Positions 28,565-37,831 are shown, counted from the first letter of the stretch. The stretch: DNA of 64,000 nucleotides from VAZQ01 sp963840535 (GCA_963840535.1 CAWIZJ010000053.1:1-64000), one strand, 5' to 3'. A program made the numbers and translations. Notes: generated by a model not told the origin, from the letters alone.

Positions 28565-28963
28565 TCAATCCGCTGCCCATTCGATGGTACCCTTGGTCCA
28601 GGCGCCCTTGATCCTGTCGGCATTGCTCAAGATGTCGTCGATCAGCGAAATCGGTTTCTTGTCCGGATTCTTGCGGCAAAACTCCTTGATCGCCGGCAAG
28701 ATCCGCTTCTCGTCGTACTTCGAAAGATCGACGTAATCGCTGTCGCTTTCGAGCGTGGTGATATTGGCGGCGCTCATATAGCCCTGAACCCAGTAGTAGA
28801 CCAGCGCATTAGGTACATGGTTGAAGCCCTGTTCCGGCTTGAGATCGCGGGCGAGCTTCTCGCAACTTGCCAAGCCCACGCCGGCGGTGGCCAGCGGTTC
28901 GGCCTGAACGGCGCCCATGCCGGCCATGAGACCGACGGCCACACCCGCAAAATAATTACGCAT
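28565..28963 (-). CDS. Small exported protein, HdeA/Rap1a-like
   Basis: A 132-residue protein with signal peptide MRNYFAGVAVGLMAGMGAVQ cleaved near QAEP. Two cysteines of the mature part (ASCEKLARDL and AIKEFCRKNPDKKP) could form a disulfide. ALVYYWVQGYMSAAN in between matches the central helix of HdeA/Rap1a-type small periplasmic proteins. These are acid chaperones or immunity proteins in other bacteria; the role here is not shown. No partner gene is evident. Confidence 0.75.
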   Translation of the reverse strand: MRNYFAGVAVGLMAGMGAVQAEPLATAGVGLASCEKLARDLKPEQGFNHVPNALVYYWVQGYMSAANITTLESDSDYVDLSKYDEKRILPAIKEFCRKNPDKKPISLIDDILSNADRIKGAWTKGTIEWAAD

Positions 28964-29137
28964 GTGAATTCCCCGTGATCGCGGCAGCGAGCCATTCCTG
29001 CCCCGTGACCAACATTGCAGACTGAACCCGTCCGAACAACCCGCCCCCCCTTGGCGCTTCCTTGGCGCTCCAGTTGATCGGATGGCATCCGAGCATCGGT
29101 TCGGGTGTCCTGCCGCGCCGACCAGACACCCGTGCTG

Positions 29138-32100
29138 TCAGTGCGTCGTGTCGATCGGCAGACGTACGGTGAACACCGAGCCTCTGCCTTGCTCGCTCAC
29201 GGCCGTCACGTCGCCGCCCATCATGCGGGCGAGCTTGCGCGTGATGGCGAGTCCCAGTCCGGTCCCGCCGAACCGCTGACCGGTGGTGGCCTCGGCTTGG
29301 CTGAACTCCTCGAACAGCTTCAACTGCTGCTCCGTCGTCATGCCGATGCCGGTATCGGAAACGGCAAGCTCGATCCAGTCTCGACCGTCCCGGCGCACTC
29401 GCAGCGCGACCTCGCCTTCCCTGGTGAACTTGCAGGCATTGCTCAGAAGGTTGAGCAGAATCTGCCGCAGCCGCATGGGATCGGCGGTGATAGGAACTAG
29501 GTTTTCCTGGCACTCTACCATGAGGCGGTTCTTGTTCTGCTCGGCGAGTTGGCGGGCGGTGGCGATAACCTCGTCAATCAATGGCGATAGGTTTATGGAC
29601 TCGGGATTCAGCTCAAGCTTTCCAGCCTCGATCTTGGAGAGGTCAAGCACCTCATTGATGAGGCCGAGCAGGTGACGGGCAGCACCGAGCACGCGGTCTT
29701 GCGGCTCGACGTCTTGCTGCGAGGCCTCGGCGTCTTCCCGCATCATCTCGGTGACGCCGATGATGGCGTTGAGGGGTGTACGCAGTTCGTGGCTCATGCT
29801 GGCGAGGAACTGGGACTTGTGCCGGCTAGCCAGCTCCAGCTGGCGGCTCTTGTCCTGGATTTCGTCAAACAGGCGCACGTTTTCGATGGCGATCACCGCT
29901 TGGTCGGCGAAGGTGGTCACAAGCTCGATCTCCTTGTCGGTGAACGGCCGCACGTCAGCGCGTGACAGTGTCAAAACTCCGATCGTGACGTTCTCGCGCA
30001 GCATTGGCACGGCGAGCATGGTGCGATAACCGCCCAACCTTTGCGCCTCCGCCCACTTGTATTCCGGGTCGGTCTGCGCGTCCGGAATGTGGATCGCCTT
30101 GCCTTCCAGCAAGGCCCGTCCGGTCGCTGTCCCGCGCCCACGCTCAACGGGCAAATTCTGAAGGAATTTTGCAAATTCAGGTGAGTGCCCGTAAGTCTCG
30201 GCATAAAAGAGCTTCCCATCAATCTGCCGAGTGATCCCGGCATTGCTGGCGTCGCAAAGTCGTGCCGCTGATTCGACAAGCGTTTGCAGCACCGACTTGA
30301 GGTCGAAGGTCGATCGGCTGATGACCTTGAGCACGTTGGCGGTGGCGGTCTGCTGCTGGAGCGACTCGGTCAGTTCTTCCGTGCGCGCCTGCACCTCGTC
30401 GAACAGCCGCACGTTCTCGATCACGATCACTGCCTGATCGGCGAAGGTAGTCACTAGCTCGATCTCCTTGGCGGTGAACGGCCGCACCTCGGTACGATGC
30501 AACGCAATTACGCCGATCGGCACGCCCTCACGCATCAGGGGCACGCCCAGCGTGGTGCGTTGTCCGCCCCGTTTCGACGATTCCGATCCCATTCGCGTGT
30601 AGGCGGGATCGGCGAGAACGTCGGGAACGTGAACCGTGGTACGGTCCGCCACGACGCGGCCTGAGATCGAGCTGCGGTCGACGTTAGGCGGATTTTGTGC
30701 GAGCCACTTGACGTAGTCCGTTTCCACCTTGTTGGCCGCCACCAGATGAAATTTGCCGTGCTCCAACGTGTGGATCATGGCAAATTCGGCTCGGCAGAGA
30801 TCGGCGGCGGTCGCGACGATCGAGTCGAGCACCGGCTGCAACTGGTTAGGCGACCGGCTGATGACGTTGAGGACTTCGCTGGTGGCGGTCTGCTGCTCCA
30901 GCGCCTCGCTGAGATCGTCGGTGCGCTGACGCAGCTCGTTGAGCAGGCGGGTGTTCTCGATGGCGATGACGGCCTGAGCGGCGAAGTTTCGGACCAGCTC
31001 GATCTGCTTGTCGGTGAAGGGGCGCACCTCCTGGTGGTAAATGCCTATTGCCCGACCAGCTCGTTGTCTTTCAGCATTGGCACGGTGAGCGTGGTGCGAG
31101 CGCCCGCAAGTTCGAGGAAGGCAAACCGACTGGGATCGTTGATGTAGGCCGGGTCCTGCCGAATATCGGCGATTTGGACGGTCTGCTTCGGTCGCCGCCA
31201 CGCGTCCAAGCGAAGTTCCTGGATTTGACTTTACCCATGGTTCGCGCCGCCGCGCCTCGGCGAATGCAGGTGGCGCTCCATGCAGCGCAACGGCTGGGAA
31301 TCCATCGCCCTCGGGTAGCCAGAGAACGCCAAACTTGGCTCCGCAGACGCGCGTCGCGTTCTCCAGCATGGTCTGGAACACCGGCTCCAACTTACCCGGC
31401 GAACTTGAGATGACTTGTAGCACCTCGGAGGTCGCCGTCTGCTGCGCGAGCAACTCACGCAGTTCGTCGAGCAGGCGCGCGTTCTCAATGGCGATTACGG
31501 CCTGAGCGGCGAAGTTTGTCACCAGCTCGATTTGCTTCTTGTTGAACGGGCGAACCTCCTGGCGATAAATACCGAGCGCACCGATCAGCTCATTCTCTTT
31601 GAGCATTGGGCCGGCGAGTACGGTCCGTGCACGGCCATAAACAACAATTCCCGGCGAGTCGAACCCCGACGGAACGTCCGTGTAATTCTTTTCGGCGCGA
31701 ACATCGGCAATGTGGACGGTATGTTTCGTCAGCGCGATCCGACCGAGACCGGATGTTGGCGCAGGACGAATAGTAACCCCGCGGCGTCGCTCCTTCGCCA
31801 ACCGAGGCGGTGCACCGTGCAGTGCGGCGACGCGGTAATGCCCTTCTCTCTCCCAAAGGTACAGCATGCCGAACTTGGCATCGCAAATGCGCGTCGCGTT
31901 CGCCAGCATGGCGTCAAAGACAGGCTGCAACCTCCCCTTCGAACCAGAGATGACTTCCAGCACCTCCGATGTCGCCGTCTGCTGCTCCAGCGCCTCGCCA
32001 AGTTGCTGCCGAGCCTTAGCGAGGTCGCGTCTGTATTTATCGAGCTGTTTTTCCAGATCGGCACGCGGCTTCCGTCTCTGGCCAACACGCGTTCTTGCCT

Positions 32101-32161
32101 TCGTTCCGGTCGAACGAAGCTTGCGGCCGTGCGTTCGCTTCTTCGCGCCTTTGCTGGACAA
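29138..32161 (-). CDS. Multi-GAF sensor histidine kinase
   Basis: A 1007-residue soluble kinase without membrane helices. An N-terminal Lys/Arg-rich tail and coiled coil (LEKQLDKYRRDLAKARQQL) lead into four GAF units, each introduced by a near-identical linker such as EQQTATSEVL. Then come a HisKA domain with SMSHELRTPLNAIIG (phospho-His around residue 790) and a HATPase with N box LLNLLSNACKF, G1 VSDTGIGM and G2 GTGLGLAITRKLARMMGGD. There is no receiver domain. In the second GAF the frame is shifted between about 31190 and 31060. The other frame reads VQIADIRQDPAYINDPSRF and PMLKDNELVG there, so two errors cancel. The signal sensed is unknown; no response regulator is adjacent. Confidence 0.9.
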   Translation of the reverse strand: MSSKGAKKRTHGRKLRSTGTKARTRVGQRRKPRADLEKQLDKYRRDLAKARQQLGEALEQQTATSEVLEVISGSKGRLQPVFDAMLANATRICDAKFGMLYLWEREGHYRVAALHGAPPRLAKERRRGVTIRPAPTSGLGRIALTKHTVHIADVRAEKNYTDVPSGFDSPGIVVYGRARTVLAGPMLKENELIGALGIYRQEVRPFNKKQIELVTNFAAQAVIAIENARLLDELRELLAQQTATSEVLQVISSSPGKLEPVFQTMLENATRVCGAKFGVLWLPEGDGFPAVALHGAPPAFAEARRREPWVKSNPGTSLGRVAATEADRPNRRYSAGPGLHQRSQSVCLPRTCGRSHHAHRANAERQRAGRAIGIYHQEVRPFTDKQIELVRNFAAQAVIAIENTRLLNELRQRTDDLSEALEQQTATSEVLNVISRSPNQLQPVLDSIVATAADLCRAEFAMIHTLEHGKFHLVAANKVETDYVKWLAQNPPNVDRSSISGRVVADRTTVHVPDVLADPAYTRMGSESSKRGGQRTTLGVPLMREGVPIGVIALHRTEVRPFTAKEIELVTTFADQAVIVIENVRLFDEVQARTEELTESLQQQTATANVLKVISRSTFDLKSVLQTLVESAARLCDASNAGITRQIDGKLFYAETYGHSPEFAKFLQNLPVERGRGTATGRALLEGKAIHIPDAQTDPEYKWAEAQRLGGYRTMLAVPMLRENVTIGVLTLSRADVRPFTDKEIELVTTFADQAVIAIENVRLFDEIQDKSRQLELASRHKSQFLASMSHELRTPLNAIIGVTEMMREDAEASQQDVEPQDRVLGAARHLLGLINEVLDLSKIEAGKLELNPESINLSPLIDEVIATARQLAEQNKNRLMVECQENLVPITADPMRLRQILLNLLSNACKFTREGEVALRVRRDGRDWIELAVSDTGIGMTTEQQLKLFEEFSQAEATTGQRFGGTGLGLAITRKLARMMGGDVTAVSEQGRGSVFTVRLPIDTTH

Positions 32162-32443
32162 AGGTCACCTCGTGGTCAATCACCCAAGGGATGATCTCCC
32201 CCTCGGGGTATGCATCCGCTGATCATAGCATGGTCGACATCGTGCCCGGACCGGCTCGAGAGGGCGGCCAAGTCCGCATCCCCGCATTCGTCGATCAGCC
32301 AGCGCACCGCCTAGCCATAGACGAGAGCTTCATCGGCCAGATAGTCTGCGGCGAAGGCCTGCGCGGCGCGAATATCCTCTGTGCGCACCAATCGGAGATG
32401 GCGAGCAGTCCTTGCGCGATCCCGACCGGCCCGGAGGCAAGCC

Positions 32444-32882
32444 ATGTCGATCCCCCTTTAGGTGCTCTTGTTCTTTGCCGCCTGGACGGTTCTGCTCCTG
32501 TTCGTGACGATCGGATATTTCCGCTGGAACAGGATCGACCGGACGCGCCACCATCCGGGAATGGCGGCTCGACGAGAACCAGGGCACGGACTGGTACCGG
32601 CGCGCGATCCGCGCCCACGCCAATTGTGTAGAGAACCTGCCGCTCTACACCGTCGTGGTGCTTGCGCTGCTGGTGACGGGCGCAGAGAGCCCCTGGCTCG
32701 ACGGCCTGGCCGTCGTTCTGCTGATCGCACGCTTCGCGCAATCGCTCGTGCATGTCGGGCTCGAGCAGACGGAGCTGGTCGCGGCCATGCGCTTCGGCTT
32801 TTACGCGGTTCAGATTGTTTGCATGATCATCATGGGATGGTGGGCGGCGGCGGTGGCCTTATCGGCGGAGGCAGGCGGGTAG
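32444..32882 (+). pseudogene. MAPEG family membrane protein, disrupted
   Basis: A membrane-associated eicosanoid/glutathione-metabolism type protein of about 145 residues. ATG 32444 begins MSIPL but meets an in-frame TAG at 32459; a GTG at 32462 can restart with LLFFAAWTVLLLFVTIGYF. Near 32545 the frame changes to ATIREWRLDENQGTDWYRR, HANCVENLPLYTVVVLALL and RFAQSLVHVGLEQTELVAAM. The NxxExxP-like ENLPLY motif and four hydrophobic helices are typical. Activity unknown; probably inactive or a double sequencing error. Confidence 0.75.
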
Positions 32883-32908
32883 AGGCGCCGAGATCAAGAA
32901 GGTGCGAC

Positions 32909-33133
32909 GTGGCTGGCGACCCGTTCTATAAGGATCAATTGGATCAAATCGACCCGGACAGGTTGGATCGATACCAGCGCATGTTCCGATGGGATCCAGA
33001 TTCGGCGGTGCTCTATGAACCTGCGGACATTCGTGTCGGCCAGACCGTCGCCGACTTCGGCTGTGGCCCGGGCCATACGACAATCGAAATCGCAGGTGGG
33101 TCGGGCCGGGCAGACAATGAGGGTCGAGCATGA
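32909..33133 (+). pseudogene. Truncated SAM-dependent methyltransferase N-terminus
   Basis: Starting at GTG 32909 after AAGAAGG, the product reads AGDPFYKDQLDQIDPDRLDR, YQRMFRWDP and VGQTVADFGCGPGHTTIEIA. The last is the glycine-rich SAM-binding motif I (E/DxGxGxG). The protein ends about nine residues later, so three quarters of a class I methyltransferase is missing. The TGA overlaps the ATG of the next gene (GCATGAG), which may be chance after a deletion fused the two. Confidence 0.7.
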
Positions 33134-34119
33134 GACGGCGTGACTTCATCGCGCTGGTCGGTGGCGCGGCGGCAATGCGGCCGTTCGCGGCGGGCGCGCA
33201 GCCGGTCGAGCGCGTGCGGCGGATCGCGCTCATGCCGCCCGCCACGGAAAACGACACGGAATCGCAGGCGCGACTGGCCGCCTTCCGCGACGGTCTCGAG
33301 AAACTGGGATGGCGAGAGGGTCGCAACATCCGATTTGAGCAGCGGTGGACCGGCGGCAACCCCGAGCTGATCAAGACCTACGCCGCCGAGCTCGTCGCGC
33401 TCGGACCCGATCTGATCCTCGTCGGTCTCACTCCGGCGGTGCAGGCACTCAAGCGAGAAACCAGCACGATCCCGATCGTATTCGCGAACGTCGCCGATCC
33501 GGTCGGCAGCGGCCTCGTGGCGAGCCTCGCCAAGCCGGGCGGCAACGTCACCGGGTTCTCGGCGGTGGAATACGACATCATCGGGAAATGGCTGGAGCTG
33601 CTCAAGGAGCTCGCCCCCGGCATCGAGCGGGTCGCGCTGCTCGGCAATCCGGACGTCGTCTTTACCAGGAGCTTCTTCCGCCGCCTCGAAGGCATCGCCA
33701 TGTCATTCGGCGTGGTGCCGGTCGCAGCCGACGTCCGCAATGCCGCCGACATCGAGCGCGCCATCGAGGCGTTCGCGCGTGAGCCGAACGGTGGACTGCT
33801 GGCTGTGCCGGAATTCACCGCCACGATCCATCGCAAGCTGATCTTCGAGATGGCGGCACGCCACCGTTTACCGGCGGTCTATCCGTTTCGCTTCTACGTC
33901 ACCGATGGCGGGCTCGCATCCTACGGCCCGGATCAGGTCGAACAGTACCGGCGTGCGGCCGGTTACGTCGACCGCATTCTCAAGGGCGAGAAGCCGGCCG
34001 ACCTGCCGGTACAGGCCCCGACGAAGTTCGAGCTCGCGATCAATCTCAAGACCGCAAGAGCGCTGGGCCTCGAGGTTTCGCCGATGCTGCTCGCCCGTGC
34101 CGACGAAGTCATCGAATGA
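33130..34119 (+). CDS. PF04392 ABC-type binding protein, Tat signal
   Basis: A 329-residue exported protein. MRRRDFIALVGGAAAMRPFA is a twin-arginine-like signal peptide (RRRDFI). The mature part has RIALMPPATENDTESQARLA, the hinge PELIKTYAAELVALGPDLI, and a C-terminus (SPMLLARADEVIE) nearly identical to the truncated copy at 27637-28077. PF04392 proteins are sugar- or amino-acid-type ABC receptors; orphan copies like this are frequent in Nitrobacteraceae. No permease or ATPase is adjacent. Confidence 0.93.
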   Translation: MRRRDFIALVGGAAAMRPFAAGAQPVERVRRIALMPPATENDTESQARLAAFRDGLEKLGWREGRNIRFEQRWTGGNPELIKTYAAELVALGPDLILVGLTPAVQALKRETSTIPIVFANVADPVGSGLVASLAKPGGNVTGFSAVEYDIIGKWLELLKELAPGIERVALLGNPDVVFTRSFFRRLEGIAMSFGVVPVAADVRNAADIERAIEAFAREPNGGLLAVPEFTATIHRKLIFEMAARHRLPAVYPFRFYVTDGGLASYGPDQVEQYRRAAGYVDRILKGEKPADLPVQAPTKFELAINLKTARALGLEVSPMLLARADEVIE

Positions 34120-34597
34120 GCGAATCGGGACACCGTGCATCAGATGCTGCGACTGCGAGTACAGCAACAACAACGACCAGGTCGATCTCGAAAAGGGCTG
34201 CCGGCGGCTTCGATCTCCGGCGAGCCATGGTCGACCTGAAAAATTGGGCAGGCATCGTCCGACGCGACGTGCACGCGCTCTATCTTGCGAGTCGCGATCC
34301 TCGCGTGCCGTGGTATGTGAAGGCGATCGCCGTCGTGGTCGCCGGTTACGCGCTCTCTCCCATCGATCTCATTCTGGATTTCATTCCGGTGCGGACGAGG
34401 TGATCCTCCTCCCCCTCGGCATCCTGCTGGTCGTGCGGCTGATCCCGCCGGCAATCATGGCCGAGCATCGCGTCGCGGCGGGGGCGGCACGGTGCCGACC
34501 GGTTGGCCGCGTCGCCGCCCTCGTGATTTCCTGCATCTGGATTGCCTCCATCGCTCTGTGCGGGTGGTACCTGGCGCATTGCTGCAAACCGCGTTGA
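34116..34597 (+). pseudogene. DUF1232 (YkvA-like) membrane protein, frameshifted
   Basis: ATG 34116 overlaps the binding-protein stop (ATGA). The domain reads DPRVPWYVKAIAVVVAGYAL then SPIDLILDFIPV, the DUF1232 signature. At about 34397 the family's short loop (usually LGYLD) is lost and the frame changes. The second helix DEVILLPLGILLVVRLIPPA follows in the other frame up to 34597. A small deletion rather than a single-base error fits best. Function of the family is unknown. Confidence 0.8.
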
Positions 34598-34680
34598 TGG
34601 GCAGGTGCCACACAACGCAGGCCGGACGGGACACCGTTTCGCTCGTGCTACCGTCGGTGCCGAGCCGGGAGGACTCGGGC

Positions 34681-34755
34681 ATGATACGGCGGACGTTCAT
34701 CACGCTTGTCGGCGGCGTCGCCTTTGCGCATCATCATTGTCCGCGCGGTGTCTGA
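34681..34755 (+). pseudogene. N-terminal scrap of a PF04392 binding protein
   Basis: MIRRTFITLVGGVAFAHHHC is the ordinary start of a PF04392 protein (compare MRRRDFIALVGGAAA), followed at once by a stop. Its last bases overlap the end of the hicB reading frame on the other strand, so this junction is where hicB was joined to foreign sequence. Confidence 0.6.
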
Positions 34756-35228
34756 TGATCGTGCGGCGCCTTGCGGCGGCTCCCGGCCCCGTCGGCCGCC
34801 GTCCGGACATTGACGTCCAGGGACTTCCCGAGCGTCCGGAACGCTGCTTCTATCTGCTCGAGCCGCGATGCGTGGTCCAGGCGGAAAAGACGGTCCACCA
34901 ACTCGCGATTCCAGCCCAGGCGCCGCATCAGTTCCGCGCGGTTGATGCCGGCCTTGCGCATGACCCAATAGAGCTCGGTCTTGAGCGTGGTCAGGGCCGG
35001 TAATTCGACGAGAGCCTCATCGGGCTTTAGCCGTCCGATGCGACTCGGGCGTGGAACCTCGCGCCCGTCGCTGATCAGCGATGCCAGCCAGGTCTCGATG
35101 GCATCTACAGCATGACGGATCGCGTCCTCACGGGTATCGCCGAAGGTCACGACACCCGGAAGATCGGGACACGTGACCAGCAGCGTGTCGTTGTCGTCGG
35201 GTTCGAGCTTGATCTTGTAGGTCAGCAC
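34734..35228 (-). CDS. hicB: HicB-family antitoxin
   Basis: 164 residues starting at GTG 35228, one base inside the hicA stop (TAGTG). The N-terminal HicB domain reads MLTYKIKLEPDDNDTLLVTC then PDLPGVVTFGDTREDAIRHA. The C-terminal helix-turn-helix is RAELMRRLGWNRELVDRLF. The antitoxin binds HicA and its own promoter. The last 20 residues (AADGAGSRRKAPHDHQ...) are not typical and lie over a PF04392 scrap, suggesting the normal C-terminus was replaced. Confidence 0.88.
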   Translation of the reverse strand: MLTYKIKLEPDDNDTLLVTCPDLPGVVTFGDTREDAIRHAVDAIETWLASLISDGREVPRPSRIGRLKPDEALVELPALTTLKTELYWVMRKAGINRAELMRRLGWNRELVDRLFRLDHASRLEQIEAAFRTLGKSLDVNVRTAADGAGSRRKAPHDHQTPRGQ

Positions 35229-35415
35229 TACTTGAGTCCCAGGTCCTTGAGGATGCGGTTGACCAGACCGGTTCCGAGTTCCTTGCGACTGCCATGCATC
35301 GGAAGCTCGGTTCGCTTGTCGCCAAGCTTGACCACGAGTGACCGGAGCCGCCCTTCTTGGTTTCGAAGGTGCACCCCTGACGGGCCAGAAGCTTTCTGAG
35401 CTCCTGTGCGTTCAT
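35228..35415 (-). pseudogene. hicA: HicA-family mRNA interferase toxin, one-base frameshift
   Basis: MNAQELRKLLARQGCTFETK then KGGSGH from ATG 35415. After about 35338 the frame changes to LVVKLGDKRTELPMHGSRKE and LGTGLVNRILKDLGLK, the C-terminal half of HicA with its double-stranded RNA-binding-like fold. The catalytic histidine usually sits in the GSGSHxxY-type loop (here GGSGH). Adding one C restores a 61-residue toxin. It cleaves mRNA when HicB is lost. If the frameshift is real, the toxin is dead and hicB is an orphan. Confidence 0.83.
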
Positions 35416-35567
35416 GACATAGGCTACTCCACAATTTTGTGGAAGTCAACATAAGTGTGTAGCGAGCTACCCAGCGCCCGTCCTCCTCCAGGCGGGCCAC
35501 TCGACTGCCATGATTTTCTTCCGACCTTTGCTATGGTCCCGCCTCGCAAGCGCGGGGAGAACCGGAA

Positions 35568-37156
35568 ATGTCGGCAGCGCGGTTGAAACACTTCGGCTGG
35601 GGCCGCGAGGGCGAGGGCCTCACGGCGGAAGAAGAGGCCTTCGTGATGGCGCGTGCGGAGGCACGTTTCGGCACCGCGCTGGAGGAGAGCGCGAGCGCGC
35701 CGCGCGCTCGAAGACATCGAGCTCGCAGCGCCGTGCGTCACGGCGCCCGCCTCGCTCCCGTTCTGCACCAGCGAGCACTACGACCGTGCCGCACACACCT
35801 ACGGCAAATCCTACCCCGAGCTCGCCCGCGGCCTTGCCCGCGACTACGCGAGCGCGCCCGACGTCGTCGCCTATCCGCGCAACGAGACGGACGTGAAGGC
35901 CGTGCTCGACTGGGCCGGCGGCGCCGACGCGACCGTGACCCCGTTCGGCGGCGGGTCGAGCGTGTGCGGCGGCGTCGAGCCCAGGCGCAACGGCCACAAC
36001 GGCGCGGTCACGATCGACCTGCGCCGGACTGGACAAGGTGAAGGAGGTCGACAAGGCCTCGCGCGCCGCGCTGATCGAGTGCGGCACCTACGGCCCCGCG
36101 CTCGAAGCGCAGCTTCGCCCGCACGGGCTCACGCTGCGCCATTTCCCGCAGAGCTTCGAATATTCAACGCTCGGCGGCTGGATTGCGACGCGCGGCGGCG
36201 GCCACTTCGCGACGCTCTATACGCATATCGACGATTTCGTCGAATCGCTGCGCACCGTCACGCCGAAAGGCGTGATCGAAAGCCGCCGCCTGCCGGGCTC
36301 CGGCGCGGGCCCGAGCCCGGACCGCATGATGATCGGCTCGGAAGGAATTCTCGGCGTCATCACGCAGGCGTGGATGCGCCTGCAGGACCGCCCGAAGCTC
36401 CGCGACGGCGGCGCCGTGCGCTTCAAGGATTTCTTTTCCGCGGCACGCGCCGTGCGCGCGATCTCGCAGGCCGGCCTCTATCCCTCGAACTGCCGCATCC
36501 TCGATCCGACCGAGGCCTACAACACCGGCGCGGCGGACGGCTCGGTCGCCATCATGGTGCTGGCCTTCGAGTTGGCCGACCACGATGTCGCGCCATGGAT
36601 GAAGCGCGCGCGCGAATGCTGCGCCGATCACGGCGGCACGCCCGAGGCGAGCGGCGCCGAGGCGCACCGCGAGGGCGCCGCCGGCGTGTGGCGCAACGCC
36701 TTCATCCGCATGCCCTACGCGATGGAACGGCTGATCCTGCGCGGCGTGATCAACGACACGTTCGAGACCGCGATCACGTGGGACCGCTTCGAAAAATTCC
36801 ACGACGCGATCAAGGCCGCGACCGGGAATGCGATCCTCGCGGCGACCGGCCGCAAGGGCGAGGTCACCTGCCGCTTCACCCATGCCTATCCCGACGGCCC
36901 CGCGCCCTATTTCACGATCCACGCGCTCGGCGAGCCGGGCAAGCTCGGCGCGCAATGGCATGCAATCAAGAGTGCGGCGCTCGACGCCGTGATCGCGAAC
37001 GGCGGGACGGTCACACATCACCATGCGGTGGGGCGCGACCATCGCCCGTGGTACGACCGACAGCGCCCGCCGCTGTTCGCCGAGGCGCTGCGCGCCGCCA
37101 AGAAGGCACTCGACCCGCAGGGCCTGCTCAATCCGGGCGTTCTCATCGACCCGTGA
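35568..37156 (+). pseudogene. FAD-linked oxidase (alkyl-DHAP synthase-like), two frame breaks
   Basis: ATG 35568 after GGGGAG. Segments: MSAARLKHFGWGREGEGLT, then after about 35705 TSEHYDRAAHTYGKSYPELA and TPFGGGSSVCGGVE (FAD-binding PCMH loop), then after about 36035 HFPQSFEYSTLGGWIATRGG, GSEGILGVITQAWMRL and THHHAVGRDHRPWYDRQRPP. The last matches the HHHAVG...R-x-W motif of alkyldihydroxyacetonephosphate synthase-type and D-lactate/glycolate oxidases. Length of about 530 residues fits this family. It probably oxidises a 2-hydroxy acid or ether-lipid-type substrate; the exact one is unknown. Two single-base changes would restore it. Confidence 0.87.
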
Positions 37157-37170
37157 CGCTCACTTGCGGG

Positions 37171-37240
37171 GAGAGAGCCCCTCGTAAGACGATCCGGAAC
37201 GACGAGGGAAGCGAGCCGCACCTTTGGGCGCGGCTCTCTC
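37171..37240. terminator. Possible bidirectional terminator hairpin between convergent genes
   Basis: GAGAGAGCC (37171-37179) is complementary to GGCTCTCTC (37232-37240), and inside it CCTCGT pairs with ACGAGG. The whole hairpin fills the gap between the convergent ends of the FAD oxidase and the tyrosine-rich protein gene. It lacks a clear T-tract. Confidence 0.35.
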
Positions 37241-37254
37241 GATACGAGCGGCCC

Positions 37255-37668
37255 TCAGCGCCAGCGTGCGCGGTGGACCGCAACCCGTCGAACGACCCGG
37301 CCACCATAGACGGCAGGCCGGTAGCCACCGTAGGCGTAGGCGGAACGCAAGCGCGGCTGGTAGTAGCCGCCATAGCCATAGGAATAGGCTGGATAACCGT
37401 AACCGTAGGAATAGGCCGGATAGCCATAGCCGTAGGAATAGGCTGGATAGCCGTAGCTATAGGAATAGGCTGGATAGCCATATCCATAGGAGTAGGCCGG
37501 ATAGTAGGAGTAGGCCGGGCGCACTAGCGCGGCACCGATGAACGCGCCCAGCGCCAATCCACCGAGGCCCCAACCCCAACCCCGCCAAGCGTGTGCCGGT
37601 GTGGGGGTGGCCGTCGTGGCCATCGCCAGGGTGCCGGCGAGCACCAATGCAGTCAGTGTTCGTTTCAT
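37255..37668 (-). CDS. Small exported Tyr/Gly/Pro-rich repeat protein
   Basis: 137 residues from ATG 37668, with signal peptide MKRTLTALVLAGTLAMATTA cleaved near AHAW. A glycine-rich hydrophobic segment (GWGLGGLALGAFIGAALV) is followed by five tandem nine-residue repeats of the SYGYGYPAY type and a basic tail ending RRVAVHRARWR. The 5' sequence stays in one long open frame up to 38952, but that part is antisense to other genes. Similar low-complexity proteins in Bradyrhizobiaceae are unannotated; a cell-envelope role is a guess. Confidence 0.75.
   Translation of the reverse strand: MKRTLTALVLAGTLAMATTATPTPAHAWRGWGWGLGGLALGAFIGAALVRPAYSYYPAYSYGYGYPAYSYSYGYPAYSYGYGYPAYSYGYGYPAYSYGYGGYYQPRLRSAYAYGGYRPAVYGGRVVRRVAVHRARWR
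37370..37504. repeat. Five tandem 27-bp repeats inside a coding gene
   Basis: The unit CCATAGCCGTAGGAATAGG plus CTGGATAG is repeated five times with small changes, each encoding nine residues of the SYGYGYPAY type on the minus strand. Unit boundaries are at 37370, 37397, 37424, 37451 and 37478. The even period and in-frame arrangement indicate coding slippage, not CRISPR (no spacers). Confidence 0.9.
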
Positions 37669-37831
37669 GATGTTTCCTCGTGACTGATCCTCCAACGAGA
37701 ACACGGATTCTGACCTTCCGGTTCCCACTGTCAAATCGGGTAAGGCCCAACGAGCAAGCATGTTCCGGTCCCCCCGGCAGCCGCTTTGATCGAACGTCGC
37801 GGATTCGCGAGTGCGTAGCCCTGAGTGCAGG

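Noticed and set aside
32295..32753. A minus-strand frame of 152 codons over the MAPEG start
   Set aside because: It overlaps the MAPEG protein pieces, which have recognisable motifs, and shows no domain itself.
36164..37042. A 292-codon minus-strand frame opposite the FAD oxidase
   Set aside because: The oxidase motifs on the plus strand are clear. The antisense frame is arginine/alanine-rich noise.
37370..37504. Regular repeats that might suggest a CRISPR array
   Set aside because: The 27-bp units are directly adjacent with no spacers and are in frame within a gene. They encode a protein repeat.
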